Shown in pieces: positions 9,250-17,506 of a DNA stretch of 64,000 nt. The stretch comes from CAVRXQ01 sp963831155 (lineage in GTDB: Bacteria > Actinomycetota > Acidimicrobiia > Acidimicrobiales > Bog-793): the NCBI GenBank assembly GCA_963831155.1, contig CAWHOY010000005.1:1-64000 (forward strand), given 5' to 3'. The notes below the pieces were generated by a model. It saw only the letters and a list, made by a program, of their open reading frames with translations, made no database searches and was not told the DNA's origin. Both the position numbers and the translations under genes were made by a program. Positions within the stretch are counted from its first letter, which is position 1, and the number at the start of each line of letters is the position of its first letter.

Positions 9250-9840
9250 ATGAATGCACCCAGGTATACCCTCAGGCGGCTAGCTGCCAAGGTAGCGATC
9301 GCCTGTGCCGTCGCCCTCGTACCAGCTGTCGGGCTAGCTGCCACCGTCTCACCCGCGTCAGCGTCACGAGTACCCGCCACGGCGAGTGTGCCGAAGTGCA
9401 CATCCAATTCGCTAGAGGTCTGGACCGGACGGTCCACGACGGCCATGGGAACTATGGCCGCTGAGTTTGGTTTTACGAACCACTCCGCCAACACCTGTTC
9501 GCTCTACGGGTACCCACGCGTCCAGATGCTCACGGCAGCCGGAAAGAACCTATCGACTACTGACGAGAAGGCTCCGGGGGCATTCAGCATCAAGGAGGAG
9601 ACGGTCGTCCTCGCGCCGGGTGAGACCGCCTACTTCGGTGTCGTGTACCACAACCAGACCGGCTACGCGAACTCGATCTGTCCGACGTCGGCAGCCCTGA
9701 GGTTCACCGTGCCTCAGACCACGCGAACGATCACGCTGCACGGGTCCCAAGCGGAGATCGAGCCCTACGGCAGCTCGAACGGGCACCTGCACTGCGGGAT
9801 CGTCCGGATGACAGCTGTCACGGTCAAGCGTTTCCAGTAG
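9250..9840 (+). CDS. Secreted DUF4232-domain protein
   Basis: 196 residues with a Sec signal peptide: basic start MNAPRYTLRRLAAK, a hydrophobic core (IACAVALVPAVGLAATV) and a likely cleavage after ASA near residue 38. The mature domain matches DUF4232, with EFGFTNHSANTCSLYGYPRV, a PGETAYFGVVYHN segment and a C-terminal HCGIVRMTAV. The cysteines probably form disulfides outside the membrane. The function of the family is not known. A GTG-rich leader with an AAGGGGGTG ribosome site precedes the ATG. It is flanked by the two small paralogues. Confidence 0.8.
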   Translation: MNAPRYTLRRLAAKVAIACAVALVPAVGLAATVSPASASRVPATASVPKCTSNSLEVWTGRSTTAMGTMAAEFGFTNHSANTCSLYGYPRVQMLTAAGKNLSTTDEKAPGAFSIKEETVVLAPGETAYFGVVYHNQTGYANSICPTSAALRFTVPQTTRTITLHGSQAEIEPYGSSNGHLHCGIVRMTAVTVKRFQ

Positions 9841-9878
9841 GGGTAGCCGCATGCACTCGGAGCTGGGCGGTATTGCGC

Positions 9879-10124
9879 ATGCGTGAGACCGTGTCGCTTC
9901 TGTCCCCGTCACCGCCTCGACGGAACCCCCAGCCCATGTTCCACGTCATCGAGAGTGACGAAGAGTTTCGCGCAGCACAGGTACGAGCTGTGCGGGAAGA
10001 GCGTGCTATTACCGAAGCGCGCGCAGCGTTAGTACGAGCTGTGAGGGAAGAGCGTGCTATTGCCGAAGGGCGCGCCACCGAAGGTGCCCGAGAACGCGCA
10101 CCCGAAGGTCTCTCAGCCGCGTAG
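9879..10124 (+). CDS. Small protein with internal 17-residue repeat, paralogue of the 8775 gene
   Basis: About 81 residues from ATG 9879 (an in-frame TTG lies 6 bases upstream). After a proline-rich start it shows MFHVIESDEEFRAA, related to the 8775 product. It then has two tandem copies of a 17-residue helix (VRAVREERAITEARAAL and VRAVREERAIAEGRATE). The repeat is also clear in the DNA at 51-base spacing. It is predicted to be helical and highly charged, with no export signal. Function unknown. Confidence 0.45.
   Translation: MRETVSLLSPSPPRRNPQPMFHVIESDEEFRAAQVRAVREERAITEARAALVRAVREERAIAEGRATEGARERAPEGLSAA
9981..10076 (+). repeat. 51-base tandem repeat, two copies (second one partial)
   Basis: Copy 1 begins at 9981 (GTACGAGCTGTGCGGGAAGA) and copy 2 at 10032 (GTACGAGCTGTGAGGGAAGA). 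Over 43-45 bases they differ at only a few positions. The repeat is in frame and gives the 17-residue repeat of the small protein. Confidence 0.85.
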
Positions 10125-10188
10125 CGAAAGTGCCGTTGGAGGGCAGTCGATAATTGAACGCCATGACGATGGTGGCATCATTTTCCAC

Positions 10189-10779
10189 GTGAGGCGCAGC
10201 CGTCTCGCCTTCGTCGCTCTAATCGCCACGCTGCCGTTCTTCGGCTACTCGTCGTCATTGGCGCTTCGCTTCGGCACGCCGAACCAGATGATTCAAAGAA
10301 CAGACGAACTTCACGTGCCGGCGACGGGTCCGTGCCCACCGTTCCTCTCGATCCCCAACACCGGAATATCGAACACTGGGTTCGATCTGCGAAGACACCT
10401 GCTGCCACCCGGCGCAATCTTCGGTCGGATCTGCCGGTACACGATGACGACTCGGTCGAGGCTCGATCGGAGAAGGGCGGCGGTGATCAGTGGAAGGACA
10501 ACGGTGGATTTCCAAAAGGTCATCGGTCGGATGGAGAGATCGCCGAGTCGTACCTGTTCGCAGGTTGGTACGAACGTGACGATCTTTGCGTTCGGCTATT
10601 CGAATGGGAGAAGCGTCGACCTCCGCTTCGTTGAGTCGGGTGTTTGCGAGTCGCTCACCAACGGGCACCTCACTGCATCTCTGACCAACAATGCCCAATG
10701 GTTCTCAGATCTCGGTGATCTCGTGAACTTACTCACACTAAGAATCGGATCGTGGCGTTTCGAACAAACACCGGTGTAA
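10189..10779 (+). CDS. Hypothetical protein with N-terminal membrane/signal segment
   Basis: I chose GTG 10189, just before VRRSRLAFVALIATLPFFGY, because this gives a positive start followed by a hydrophobic segment, as in an exported or anchored protein. The same frame stays open back to 10054. The body has cysteines in ATGPCPPFL, GRICRYTM, SRTCSQVG and SGVCESLTNG. The pattern TNVTIFAFGYSNGRSVDLRF resembles small secreted actinobacterial proteins with a beta fold. I do not recognise a named family. About 197 residues. Confidence 0.5.
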   Translation: MRRSRLAFVALIATLPFFGYSSSLALRFGTPNQMIQRTDELHVPATGPCPPFLSIPNTGISNTGFDLRRHLLPPGAIFGRICRYTMTTRSRLDRRRAAVISGRTTVDFQKVIGRMERSPSRTCSQVGTNVTIFAFGYSNGRSVDLRFVESGVCESLTNGHLTASLTNNAQWFSDLGDLVNLLTLRIGSWRFEQTPV

Positions 10780-10840
10780 TGGGGCGAGGTCGTAAGAGAG
10801 ATCGTGATTCGGAACGTCATCGTAGATTTGAGGCTGGCTA

Positions 10841-11059
10841 GTGAGTTGCACCGCTCGGGGTGTGGAAAAGGTCAAGGTCAAAGACCGCATCGTGGTCGAA
10901 TCCGAAAAGGTCGGAACCCCGCCCCGCTCTGGCGTGGTCGCGGCCACCCAGGGCTCGCTCGGGCGGGTTCGCTGCGACGACGGATCTGAATCGTCGTTCC
11001 TTCCCGCGGCCGGATCACTGACGATCATCCCGAAAGCGGACAAGAAGAAGTCTGTTTGA
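10841..11059 (+). CDS. DUF1918 family protein
   Basis: A 72-residue protein from a GTG start. The core VKVKDRIVVESEKVGTPPRS followed by RVRCDDGSESSFLPAAGSL matches the DUF1918 pattern (VGDRIVVES-x-GTPPR-x-G and RVRWDDGHESLFFPG). These are short SH3-like proteins common in actinomycetes, with unknown role. Two expected glycine and tryptophan positions are changed, and the C-terminus is lysine-rich. It is a stand-alone gene. Confidence 0.75.
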   Translation: MSCTARGVEKVKVKDRIVVESEKVGTPPRSGVVAATQGSLGRVRCDDGSESSFLPAAGSLTIIPKADKKKSV

Positions 11060-11477
11060 TCTCTCGGTCGAAACGGATTTGTGTGACGTATCAGAGTCAC
11101 CTTGCGAATATCACCAAGTCATCACGCGATTCTGGAAAGAGTGCGAAGACTTCATCCTCGTTGAACATGACATTGAGATCAATCAGGAAATCACCGACGT
11201 GTTCGAGTCTTGCCCGCGACTTTGATGCGGCGTCGGTTCCGAAGGATCACCGCCGTGGCTTCAGTGCAATCGGTTCCGTCGTGGGCTAATGGTGCAATGT
11301 CCCGAGATGCCTGATGTAGTTACGTGCAGTGGTGCGCATTGGATCGGAGTCGACGGACAACTGTTCAGGACTATGCAGCGGACTCTTGACCAAAGGCAGC
11401 CCGTCCACAACGAGGTTCACACGATTCACCATCGTGAAGAGAACAAGCGAGCGTTTCGAGAACAAACGGCACGGTGA
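11060..11477 (+). pseudogene. Shattered hypothetical gene (glycosyltransferase-like remnant)
   Basis: No long frame is open, but protein-like pieces appear in order on the plus strand: VSESPCEYHQVITRFWKECE and DFILVEHDIEINQEITDVFE with SCPRL (to about 11223), and, after at least one shift, AHWIGVDGQLFRTMQRT and EVHTIHHREENK (11289-11477). The EHD-containing piece and the HW-x2-DGQLFR piece resemble a family of uncharacterised proteins related to small glycosyltransferases. That resemblance is from memory and is weak. The pieces are too short and broken to be functional. Confidence 0.4.
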
Positions 11478-11506
11478 CGTGGACGCTCGTCGACTACAAC
11501 AACGAG

Positions 11507-11734
11507 TTAGTTTCGCCATCGGCGTTGAGGGAAACCCTGCCCCGGTCTCGGAAACTGACTCGCGGACAGCGACGTGGCGTTCTCTCTCTGTTGGATTAGG
11601 TTCTCGATCTCTTCGATGAGTTCAAGCACCGTACGTCGCGGAATAGTTATGTCCCCGTCCGGAAGCTTAAGAATCTCCGCCTTCAACTTCTGTAGGTCCG
11701 CTGGGAGGATTGCCATTTTTCTTGTGTCACGCAT
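11507..11734 (-). CDS. Small helical hypothetical protein
   Basis: 75 residues from ATG 11734 (a second ATG at 11716). The first 50 residues look protein-like and helical (PADLQKLKAEILKLPDGDIT, then TVLELIEEIENLIQQREN). It starts two bases after the stop of the broken gene at 11737-11929, so the two were probably one transcript. No family is recognised. Confidence 0.4.
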   Translation of the reverse strand: MRDTRKMAILPADLQKLKAEILKLPDGDITIPRRTVLELIEEIENLIQQRENATSLSASQFPRPGQGFPQRRWRN

Positions 11735-11736
11735 CC

Positions 11737-11929
11737 TCAGAGGGATACGAACTCGTACGACGCGACGCGATGACCCCAGAACTGAAATTGGCTGGGGTTG
11801 CCTTCCTGAACTAGCTCAACTCCATCCGGATTAACCACGCGTAAAGCCGAATTGCTCGATCTTCTCCTTGTCTTTCGGACTAGCTCCGATGTAGTCAACC
11901 ATCACTCGCACTCGTCGCTCATCCGCCAT
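11737..11929 (-). pseudogene. Small hypothetical gene split by one frameshift
   Basis: ATG 11929 follows GGGAG and reads MADERRVRVMVDYIGASPKD then KEKIEQFGFTR. A stop comes at 11831, but the next frame continues VVNPDGVELVQEGNPSQFQF and WGHRVASYEFVSL to TGA 11737. The span of 193 bases is one more than a multiple of three, so one indel explains it. Repaired, the product would be about 63 residues. I do not recognise the family. It is followed directly by the gene at 11507-11734. Confidence 0.4.
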
Positions 11930-12153
11930 GCTTTTCGCTCCCTCGATCGGCTCGCGTATCCTCTCACCAAGGAGGCGAACATTGCCCCGGAAGACGCTTA
12001 CTTCGCAGCTCTACCGCCTAGCTCGCACGAGCAACAACGTCCGGGCGCTCACGAGAGGACCATCCGCCTACACCAAGCGTCGGATACGTCGGAAGGTTTA
12101 CGGTAGGTCGATGGGACTGACGGGGAAGCTGCTCAAGGGTTTTGGCTGAGCAA

Positions 12154-12393
12154 GTGAGCGACCCGATCAGGTTCGAAGATGCTCCAGTCGAGATCAAAGC
12201 GGTGTTTTTAGACGAGGCAAGGAAGCAATACCCCGAGCGTCATCCTGCCAACTCAGTTTGGCACTGCGGTCGCGATGGAGTGAATTTTCCGTTGGCGAAC
12301 GTGCGCGTTGGCGAAGACCTCACTCCCTACTGCGTGAACGTAGAGGAAGGATGCGATGCGTCTGGGTGGGGACTCGTTTTTCCGGCCGCTTAA
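12154..12393 (+). CDS. Small hypothetical protein
   Basis: 79 residues from GTG 12154 (in-frame TTG at 12142 is an alternative). The sequence MSDPIRFEDAPVEIKAVFLD and VRVGEDLTPYCVNVEEGCDA looks like a folded acidic protein. Cysteines lie in WHCGRDG and near the end. No family is recognised and no neighbour suggests a role. 11930-12153 holds nothing supportable. Confidence 0.45.
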   Translation: MSDPIRFEDAPVEIKAVFLDEARKQYPERHPANSVWHCGRDGVNFPLANVRVGEDLTPYCVNVEEGCDASGWGLVFPAA

Positions 12394-12529
12394 GTCATCC
12401 CACAAGCCATCCCACATTTCAGGCGAATTCGACCTCGGACGCCTTTAGCCCCGAAATGACGTTTTGCCAGCCGTGCAAGGAGTCAATCGTTCTAGCCCTG
12501 ACTGTTACGACGAGCAGGGTAATGCCGAG

Positions 12530-13045
12530 CTACCACCTGCCCCAGTGGACCACCTCGTCCAAGCTCCTGCGGTCGGGGTTCTTGATAGGCCGCAGCGGCC
12601 TGTCAGCCGGCCAGCCGAGCGCCATGAGGTAGAGGCAGAGATAGCTGTCCGGGAAGCCGAGCACCCGCTGGGCTTGCTGCTGGTCGCTCACGGCCGCGTG
12701 GGCCGAGCCGATACCGAGATCGGTCGCCGTCAGCATCATGTTGGCCGTCGCCTGCCCGAAGTCGTACTGCATCCAGTCGCGATGCACCCCGTCCTCGGGC
12801 TCGGCCGCCACGAGCGCGACTGTCGCCGCCGAACCGGCGACGTGGCCGGCGCCCTGCCAGACCTTGGCGAGCTCGACGAGCTGCTGACGATCGGTGACGA
12901 CGACGAAGTGCCATGGCTGCCAGTTCCTTGAGGACGGAGCCCGTCGGCCCGCGTCGAGGATCCGTTCGAGGTGGCTCTGATCGATGGGCTTGTCGGTGTA
13001 CTCGCGGACATTCCTCCGTGACTGGATGGCGTCCCAGGTCTCCAT
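12530..13045 (-). CDS. Nitroreductase family protein
   Basis: An FMN-dependent oxidoreductase fold of 171 residues. The start METWDAIQSRRNVREYTDKP carries the RRSVR-type FMN phosphate-binding motif. RRAPSSRNWQPWHFVVVTD is the conserved second block, and GIGSAHAAVSD near residue 110 and LMALGWPAD near residue 150 complete the family pattern. It is at the short end for the family and the substrate is unknown. It is divergent from the HAD gene at 13214. Confidence 0.9.
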   Translation of the reverse strand: METWDAIQSRRNVREYTDKPIDQSHLERILDAGRRAPSSRNWQPWHFVVVTDRQQLVELAKVWQGAGHVAGSAATVALVAAEPEDGVHRDWMQYDFGQATANMMLTATDLGIGSAHAAVSDQQQAQRVLGFPDSYLCLYLMALGWPADRPLRPIKNPDRRSLDEVVHWGRW

Positions 13046-13213
13046 GTGCTCGTTCTACCGTCTGCCGGAGATGCCAAGGCACTGGGCCCTTTGGGCCTTC
13101 GATCGCGACGACGCGTGGACGCCAACATTGAGCGAGACCGACCACGGCGGGAACATCGAGCCAAGATCGGAGGTCGACAACCGTCGTCGAGCACAGCAAC
13201 GTCGAAGCGGTTC

Positions 13214-13717
13214 ATGAAACCCCTCCTGTTCCTCGACGTCGACGGCGTGTTGAACGCCTTCGAAATGCGCAACCCGAACCGACGGGTCGTCTTTCCGGAC
13301 TTTCGAAAGGTGTCCGAGAAGGGGTACACCCTCTGGCTCTCGAAGCAGATGGGTCAGCGCCTGGCTGTGCTCCCGGTCGAAATCGTGTGGGTTACCACCT
13401 GGTCTGACTATGTCGATCGAATCGCCGAGCACGTCGGCTTGCCGACGGGACTACGGACGCTGGGTCTTCCACGAAACACGGAATTCGACCAGTCCTGGAA
13501 GTTCAAGTTGGTTCGAAAGTTTGTCGAACAAGATCCACGCCCCTTCGTGTGGATCGAAGACGATGCGCTCGACTGGGGCGACACGAGCGGACTGACGCCC
13601 CGCCGATGGGCGGACGAGCTGAACGTGAAGAGCTTGTTGGTAACGACCAATCCGAAACACGGTCTGACACCAGCTGAATTGGACGCGATCGAAGAGTGGC
13701 TAGAGGAGTTGGCGTGA
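13214..13717 (+). CDS. HAD-like protein (SAK RNA-repair HAD type)
   Basis: 167 residues. ATG 13214 is chosen because it places the HAD nucleophile motif at the N-terminus: MKPLLFLDVDGVLNAFEMRN, with D8 and D10 as the catalytic pair. VEIVWVTTWSDYVDRIAEHV fits the second motif, and PFVWIEDDALDWGD supplies the acidic motif IV. The layout matches the compact HAD family named after Swiss-army-knife RNA repair proteins, though many members stand alone. It overlaps by four bases with a small cysteine-rich ORF, which suggests co-translation. The substrate is unknown. Confidence 0.75.
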   Translation: MKPLLFLDVDGVLNAFEMRNPNRRVVFPDFRKVSEKGYTLWLSKQMGQRLAVLPVEIVWVTTWSDYVDRIAEHVGLPTGLRTLGLPRNTEFDQSWKFKLVRKFVEQDPRPFVWIEDDALDWGDTSGLTPRRWADELNVKSLLVTTNPKHGLTPAELDAIEEWLEELA

Positions 13718-13848
13718 CAGTCGGGCTCAAATGCGAGTGCTGCGGTTTCGAACAGGAGTTCGAAACGCGGCGAGAAGCCCATGAGGCCGGATGGGACGAA
13801 GGCGAGACGATGGGTGCCTGGCCAATCGCGCGGTGCTTTTCACCGTAA
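13714..13848 (+). CDS. 44-residue cysteine-rich protein coupled to the HAD gene
   Basis: GTG 13714 overlaps the HAD stop codon (GTGA). The product reads VTVGLKCECCGFEQEFETRR, then EAHEAGWDEGETMGAWPIAR and CFSP. The CECC cluster plus a C-terminal cysteine could bind a metal in a half zinc ribbon. The helix between them is like the start of C2-type small domains. I do not recognise the family. The overlap and protein-like composition support it. Confidence 0.45.
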   Translation: MTVGLKCECCGFEQEFETRREAHEAGWDEGETMGAWPIARCFSP

Positions 13849-14023
13849 GCCTGGCATGCGACTTGCTTCAGTATGCGTGGGCTTCCGCAGCGTGGGGCAT
13901 CTTCCATCGAGTGAAAGAGGTTTAGGTACAGCGTGGTGCGCCGAATCAATTTCTCGCACCGAGGCGAATTAACTATCCAGCTCTTGTCTTTTTCTGGGGC
14001 AAGATCGCAACCGTCGGTGCTGC

Positions 14024-14356
14024 TTACGTTGGAGCCATTGGCTGCCTCGCCGACCGATTGCTACCGGGCGTCCATGACGCCGGATCCCACGGCATCAGTC
14101 CCATCTCACCGAGGAACCCGCCGTCGAGCCTCTCTACGAGGAACATGCCGAAGCCGTCCTCCCGCTATTGCCGCTTCATCCGTTGGAGCACCGCTTCCGT
14201 GCGCTGCGCAGACCACGGCTCACCCTCGGCGATGTAACGCATCACTTCCGCGTTTTCGAAGAGATTGCACAGGGCATCGAGGTCCCGGTCGCGTGGAGGG
14301 GGTAGAAACAGCCGGTCACTACGGAGCTCGGTCCCGGCGGGTGAGATTTCAGCCAC
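14024..14356 (-). pseudogene. GNAT acetyltransferase fragment with in-frame stop
   Basis: Starts MAEISPAGTELRSDRLFLPP followed by LCNLFENAEVMRYIAEGEPW, the N-terminus of a RimJ/RimL-type GNAT. Codon 64 is TAG at 14165. The same frame then continues REDGFGMFLVERLDGGFLGE and MGLMPWDPASWTPGS before losing similarity. The acetyl-CoA binding loop (Q/RxxGxG/A) is absent. An in-frame nonsense codon plus loss of the C-terminal half marks real decay rather than a simple indel error. Confidence 0.7.
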
Positions 14357-14548
14357 GTGTTTACTTTTAGCGCTTGGAACGCGTGCTACCTATCCCATAA
14401 CGACGACTTGGCTCGCGAATCCGAGCGCCCCCGACCGCCGGTTGCGCGCCATCGTTCTGCACTTTCAGGCGGCGCCCCGAAACGTAATTGCAGTCCGACC
14501 GGTACCGTCTCGAGTAGACGGCAGCGCATTCTGCCCCGAGGAGAACCT

Positions 14549-15208
14549 GTGTCCACTACCGGTCCCACACTCCAACCCCAGCTCGATGAGATCACCGCCA
14601 GCATCCCCGACGCGATCGCTACGCGTATCGAGGCAGGCGTCGGAGACATCGATGCGTCGGGCGTCGCTCCCGGCCTCGCCATCGGTGACCACGCACCGAA
14701 TTTCACCCTGCCCGACGCTCTCGGACAGTCGGTGACACTGACAGATCTCATCCAAAAAGGACCCGTCGTCGTGGTTTTCTACCGAGGCGAGTGGTGCCCG
14801 TATTGCAACATCCAGCTGCGAGGCCTGCAGGCGGCGCTGCCCCGCTTGCGCGAGCTTGGTGCCTCGCTCGTCGCCATCAGCCCTCAGGCACCAGATCACA
14901 GCCTCTCGCTTACCGAGAAGCACGAGCTCGCCTTCCCCGTGCTAAGCGACCTCGATCAGGAGGTGATCCGCGCCTACAAGGTGCAGTTCGCCCTGGCGGG
15001 GGACCTCGAAGACCTCCAGGTGAACGTATTCCAGAACGATCCCGCTATTCAGAACGCTGACCACTCGCGCTCGTTGCCCGTTCCCGCGACCTTTGTCATC
15101 GACCGTGATGGGATCGTGCGCGAGGCGTTCGTCTCCGCTGACTGGCGCGTCCGAGCCGAACCGGCCGACGTCGAGGCCGCGTTGCAGTCGCTTTCAGCAA
15201 GCGACTGA
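14549..15208 (+). CDS. Peroxiredoxin-like protein (AhpC/TSA family)
   Basis: 219 residues from GTG 14549, preceded by GAGGAGAA; the frame is open further upstream but without a site. A helical N-terminus of about 45 residues precedes the thioredoxin fold (GDHAPNFTLPDALGQSVTLT). The redox motif is FYRGEWCPYCNIQLRGLQ, with a CxxC rather than the single peroxidatic cysteine. The cis-proline region is SLPVPATFVIDRDGIVREAF. This fits the peroxiredoxin-like AhpC/TSA subgroup of about 200-220 residues. It probably reduces peroxides in the cytoplasm. It is intact and stands alone. Confidence 0.85.
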   Translation: MSTTGPTLQPQLDEITASIPDAIATRIEAGVGDIDASGVAPGLAIGDHAPNFTLPDALGQSVTLTDLIQKGPVVVVFYRGEWCPYCNIQLRGLQAALPRLRELGASLVAISPQAPDHSLSLTEKHELAFPVLSDLDQEVIRAYKVQFALAGDLEDLQVNVFQNDPAIQNADHSRSLPVPATFVIDRDGIVREAFVSADWRVRAEPADVEAALQSLSASD

Positions 15209-15518
15209 CTCGGCAACAGCCCATGGCATGAGCAAGCTGGATTGAGGCCTGGTCCCGACAGCTGCAAAGGACAGATACCCTCCTTGCGAGCAGGGCGCTC
15301 GCTGCGCCATCGCCATCGATCGCGCGCTGATCGACGGATGGAAGCCGGCGGCATGACTCATAAGGCGCGCTGAGATTCGTGGCGAGAGTAGCGACTCCGA
15401 CCCGCGCATCGAGGTTCTCCTTCGGGCGCGCGTCCCAGAACAGCTCCGACGACCGTTTCGTGGACCCCGAGTGTTGATCGGCGGCGCCCGACGCAGCGGA
15501 CGCCGCCGATAGTGTGGG
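15209..15518. other. Intergenic stretch between convergent genes
   Basis: No gene or RNA is supported. The segment 15441-15518 contains GC-rich self-complementary runs (GGCGGCGCCCGACGC and nearby) that could form a terminator for the beta-propeller gene, but no clean stem with a T tract is present. Confidence 0.4.
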
Positions 15519-16676
15519 CTAGAAGGCGACGATGCCCTCGCCCCCGACGGCGTCGGTCACAGTGACGGATCCGATCTCGGTGAGGGATCCGTTCGCATTG
15601 ACCTGGAACTCGTCGACGATTCCTTTCCCTCCGGTCTGCACGTAGAGGAACTGCCCGTTGGCTGACGCTGAAGCGTCAACCGTTCCCGGGTCGGTAGTCG
15701 TCTTCCCGAGCAGGGTGAGCTGGCCGGTGGCGCTGTCCTCGAAGCCGCTCACTGACGGGCCTCCCGCGTTGGAGGTGTAGAAGAACTCTCCCGCCGGAGC
15801 GACCCAGCATGTCGCGGGTTGGCCGGTTCCGACGGTGTCAACGGAGCTGACGGTCCCGTCCCCGTTGAGGACGAAGGTCGCCAGCGCGGGATCGGTGGAC
15901 GACGACTCGGCGACGACGAGGTGGCCCGCCGGGTCGAAGGTGATGCCGAAGGGGACCGCACCGGGCTCAGAGTTCTCCACTGGAGAAGACGACAACAGTC
16001 CGAAGAAGCCGACGTGGAAGACATCGATGTCGTTGCCGTTGGCCTTGGTCGTCACGATCAGCTGCGAGCCGTCCGGCGAGAAGGCGACCTGTCCGGGGGT
16101 GTGGGTGAACTGAGTCGAGTCCGTCACTGGCGTCAGGCCGAGGGATCGATTCGATCCCGGGATGGGAAACAGGTGGCCGAACGCGACGAAATACCCCTGA
16201 AGCGACCCGGCGCCCTCAGCATTGAGGACGTAGACGAGGTCGCCGTGCACCGCAACGCTCACGGGAAACGTCCCACCCGAGTTCACCACCTGGCGCAGCG
16301 TGAGCTGGTCTCCCCGGACAGAGAAGACCGACACGGTGTTACTGCCGGCGTTCACTGCGTAGAGCAAGGCATTGCTTGGGTCGTAGGTGAGAGAGCCTTG
16401 GGAGGCCAGATGGTCCACCGCCGACCCATTGAGGATTCCGCCCAACCCGCCGGTGGTATAGGTGTTCGCCAAGGTCAGAGTGCCGTTGTCGGCGCGGTCG
16501 TAGGCGACGACCTGATTCCCGGCGGTGTTGTCGGTCTGAACGAAGACGACGTGATTGCCGCCTTGCCCGAAGAATGGTCCGCCCTGGACCCCTGCCGCAC
16601 CGGCAACGGGTGCGATCCAAGCCGAAAACCCAATTACCACACCGGCACCGATGGCCAGTTGGAGAAATCTTCTCAT
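15519..16676 (-). CDS. Secreted seven-bladed beta-propeller (lactonase/YVTN-like) protein
   Basis: 385 residues from ATG 16676, preceded by GAAGGAGG at good spacing. MRRFLQLAIGAGVVIGFSAW begins a Sec signal peptide ending near AGA (residue 27). The rest consists of repeated beta-propeller blades, for example SLTYDPSNALLYAVNAGSNT, VSVAVHGDLVYVLNAEGAGS and QVAFSPDGSQLIVTTKANGN, of the 6-phosphogluconolactonase/YVTN type. Being exported, it is unlikely to be the cytosolic lactonase. A surface or extracellular binding role is more likely. It is divergent from the sigma factor gene 238 bases away, which may control it. Confidence 0.8.
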   Translation of the reverse strand: MRRFLQLAIGAGVVIGFSAWIAPVAGAAGVQGGPFFGQGGNHVVFVQTDNTAGNQVVAYDRADNGTLTLANTYTTGGLGGILNGSAVDHLASQGSLTYDPSNALLYAVNAGSNTVSVFSVRGDQLTLRQVVNSGGTFPVSVAVHGDLVYVLNAEGAGSLQGYFVAFGHLFPIPGSNRSLGLTPVTDSTQFTHTPGQVAFSPDGSQLIVTTKANGNDIDVFHVGFFGLLSSSPVENSEPGAVPFGITFDPAGHLVVAESSSTDPALATFVLNGDGTVSSVDTVGTGQPATCWVAPAGEFFYTSNAGGPSVSGFEDSATGQLTLLGKTTTDPGTVDASASANGQFLYVQTGGKGIVDEFQVNANGSLTEIGSVTVTDAVGGEGIVAF

Positions 16677-16914
16677 TGCGCCTCCTTCGGATCGAGGTTC
16701 AACCTCTCGAACCACAGTCCCCGTTCGCGGGCCAAGCGTTACGCGGGAACACAAGCTCGCCTTCGACTCGCATCATCTGTAACGCTTTTGTGACCGCCTA
16801 AGACTCAAGGATCGTGTCGCGTCGCTCTCGGCGATCAGCAGATATCGAAGAAGACAAGGGCGGCGCACGGGGCGCGAGCAGGTCATCGGATTTTCAGGTC
16901 CTACGCTTCGAGCC

Positions 16915-17503
16915 GTGGAGACGGACGTCGAGCTGCTCAGCCGGTTGCGCAAGGGTGACGAGGAGGCGTTCGTGATGTTGGTGTCCCGCTACCAACAGCC
17001 CATGCTTCGCCTGGCCCGTTCTATGGTCGCCAACCAGGAGGTGGCCGAAGAGGCGGTCCAAGACACGTGGATGGGGGTGGTTCGCGGGATCGAAAAGTTC
17101 GAGGGGCGCTCGTCGTTCAAAACGTGGCTGTTCCGGATCCTTGTCAACCGAGCGCGCTCGGCCGGCTCCCGGGAGCATCCGAACGCGCCGATCGAGGCGT
17201 TTCACGCCGTCGATCCGATCCGCTTCGACGCCCAGGGCCAATGGACTGATCCCCTCGAACGCTGGGCGGAGGAAAGCGAAGACCGTCTCGACGCCGTCAC
17301 CTGGTTGCCGATCCTCAAATCTGCGCTCGATGATCTGCCCCCGCGTCGAGCGCGAGGTCGTCATTTTGCGGGATGTCGAGGGGCTCTCCAACGACGAGGC
17401 GTGCGCCGTGCTCGGTATCAGCAGCGGCAATCAGCGGATCCTGTTGCACCGGGGACGTTCGCGCTTGCGAGAGCTGCTCGAAGTCGAGAGGGAGAAGAAC
17501 TGA
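16915..17503 (+). pseudogene. ECF sigma factor, one frameshift in sigma-4 region
   Basis: GTG 16915 starts ETDVELLSRLRKGDEEAFVM. Region 2 is clear (MLRLARSMVANQEVAEEAVQ, TWMGVVRGIEKFEGRSSFKT, WLFRILVNRA). Near 17343, at LDDLPPR, one base is out of place, and region 4 continues in the next frame: VEREVVILRDVEGLSNDEAC and AVLGISSGNQRILLHRGRSR. Repaired, it would be about 196 residues with a normal helix-turn-helix. It is followed at once by its anti-sigma. A pair whose anti-sigma is intact and whose sigma is broken by a single indel should be checked for sequencing error. Confidence 0.8.
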
Positions 17504-17506
17504 CCG

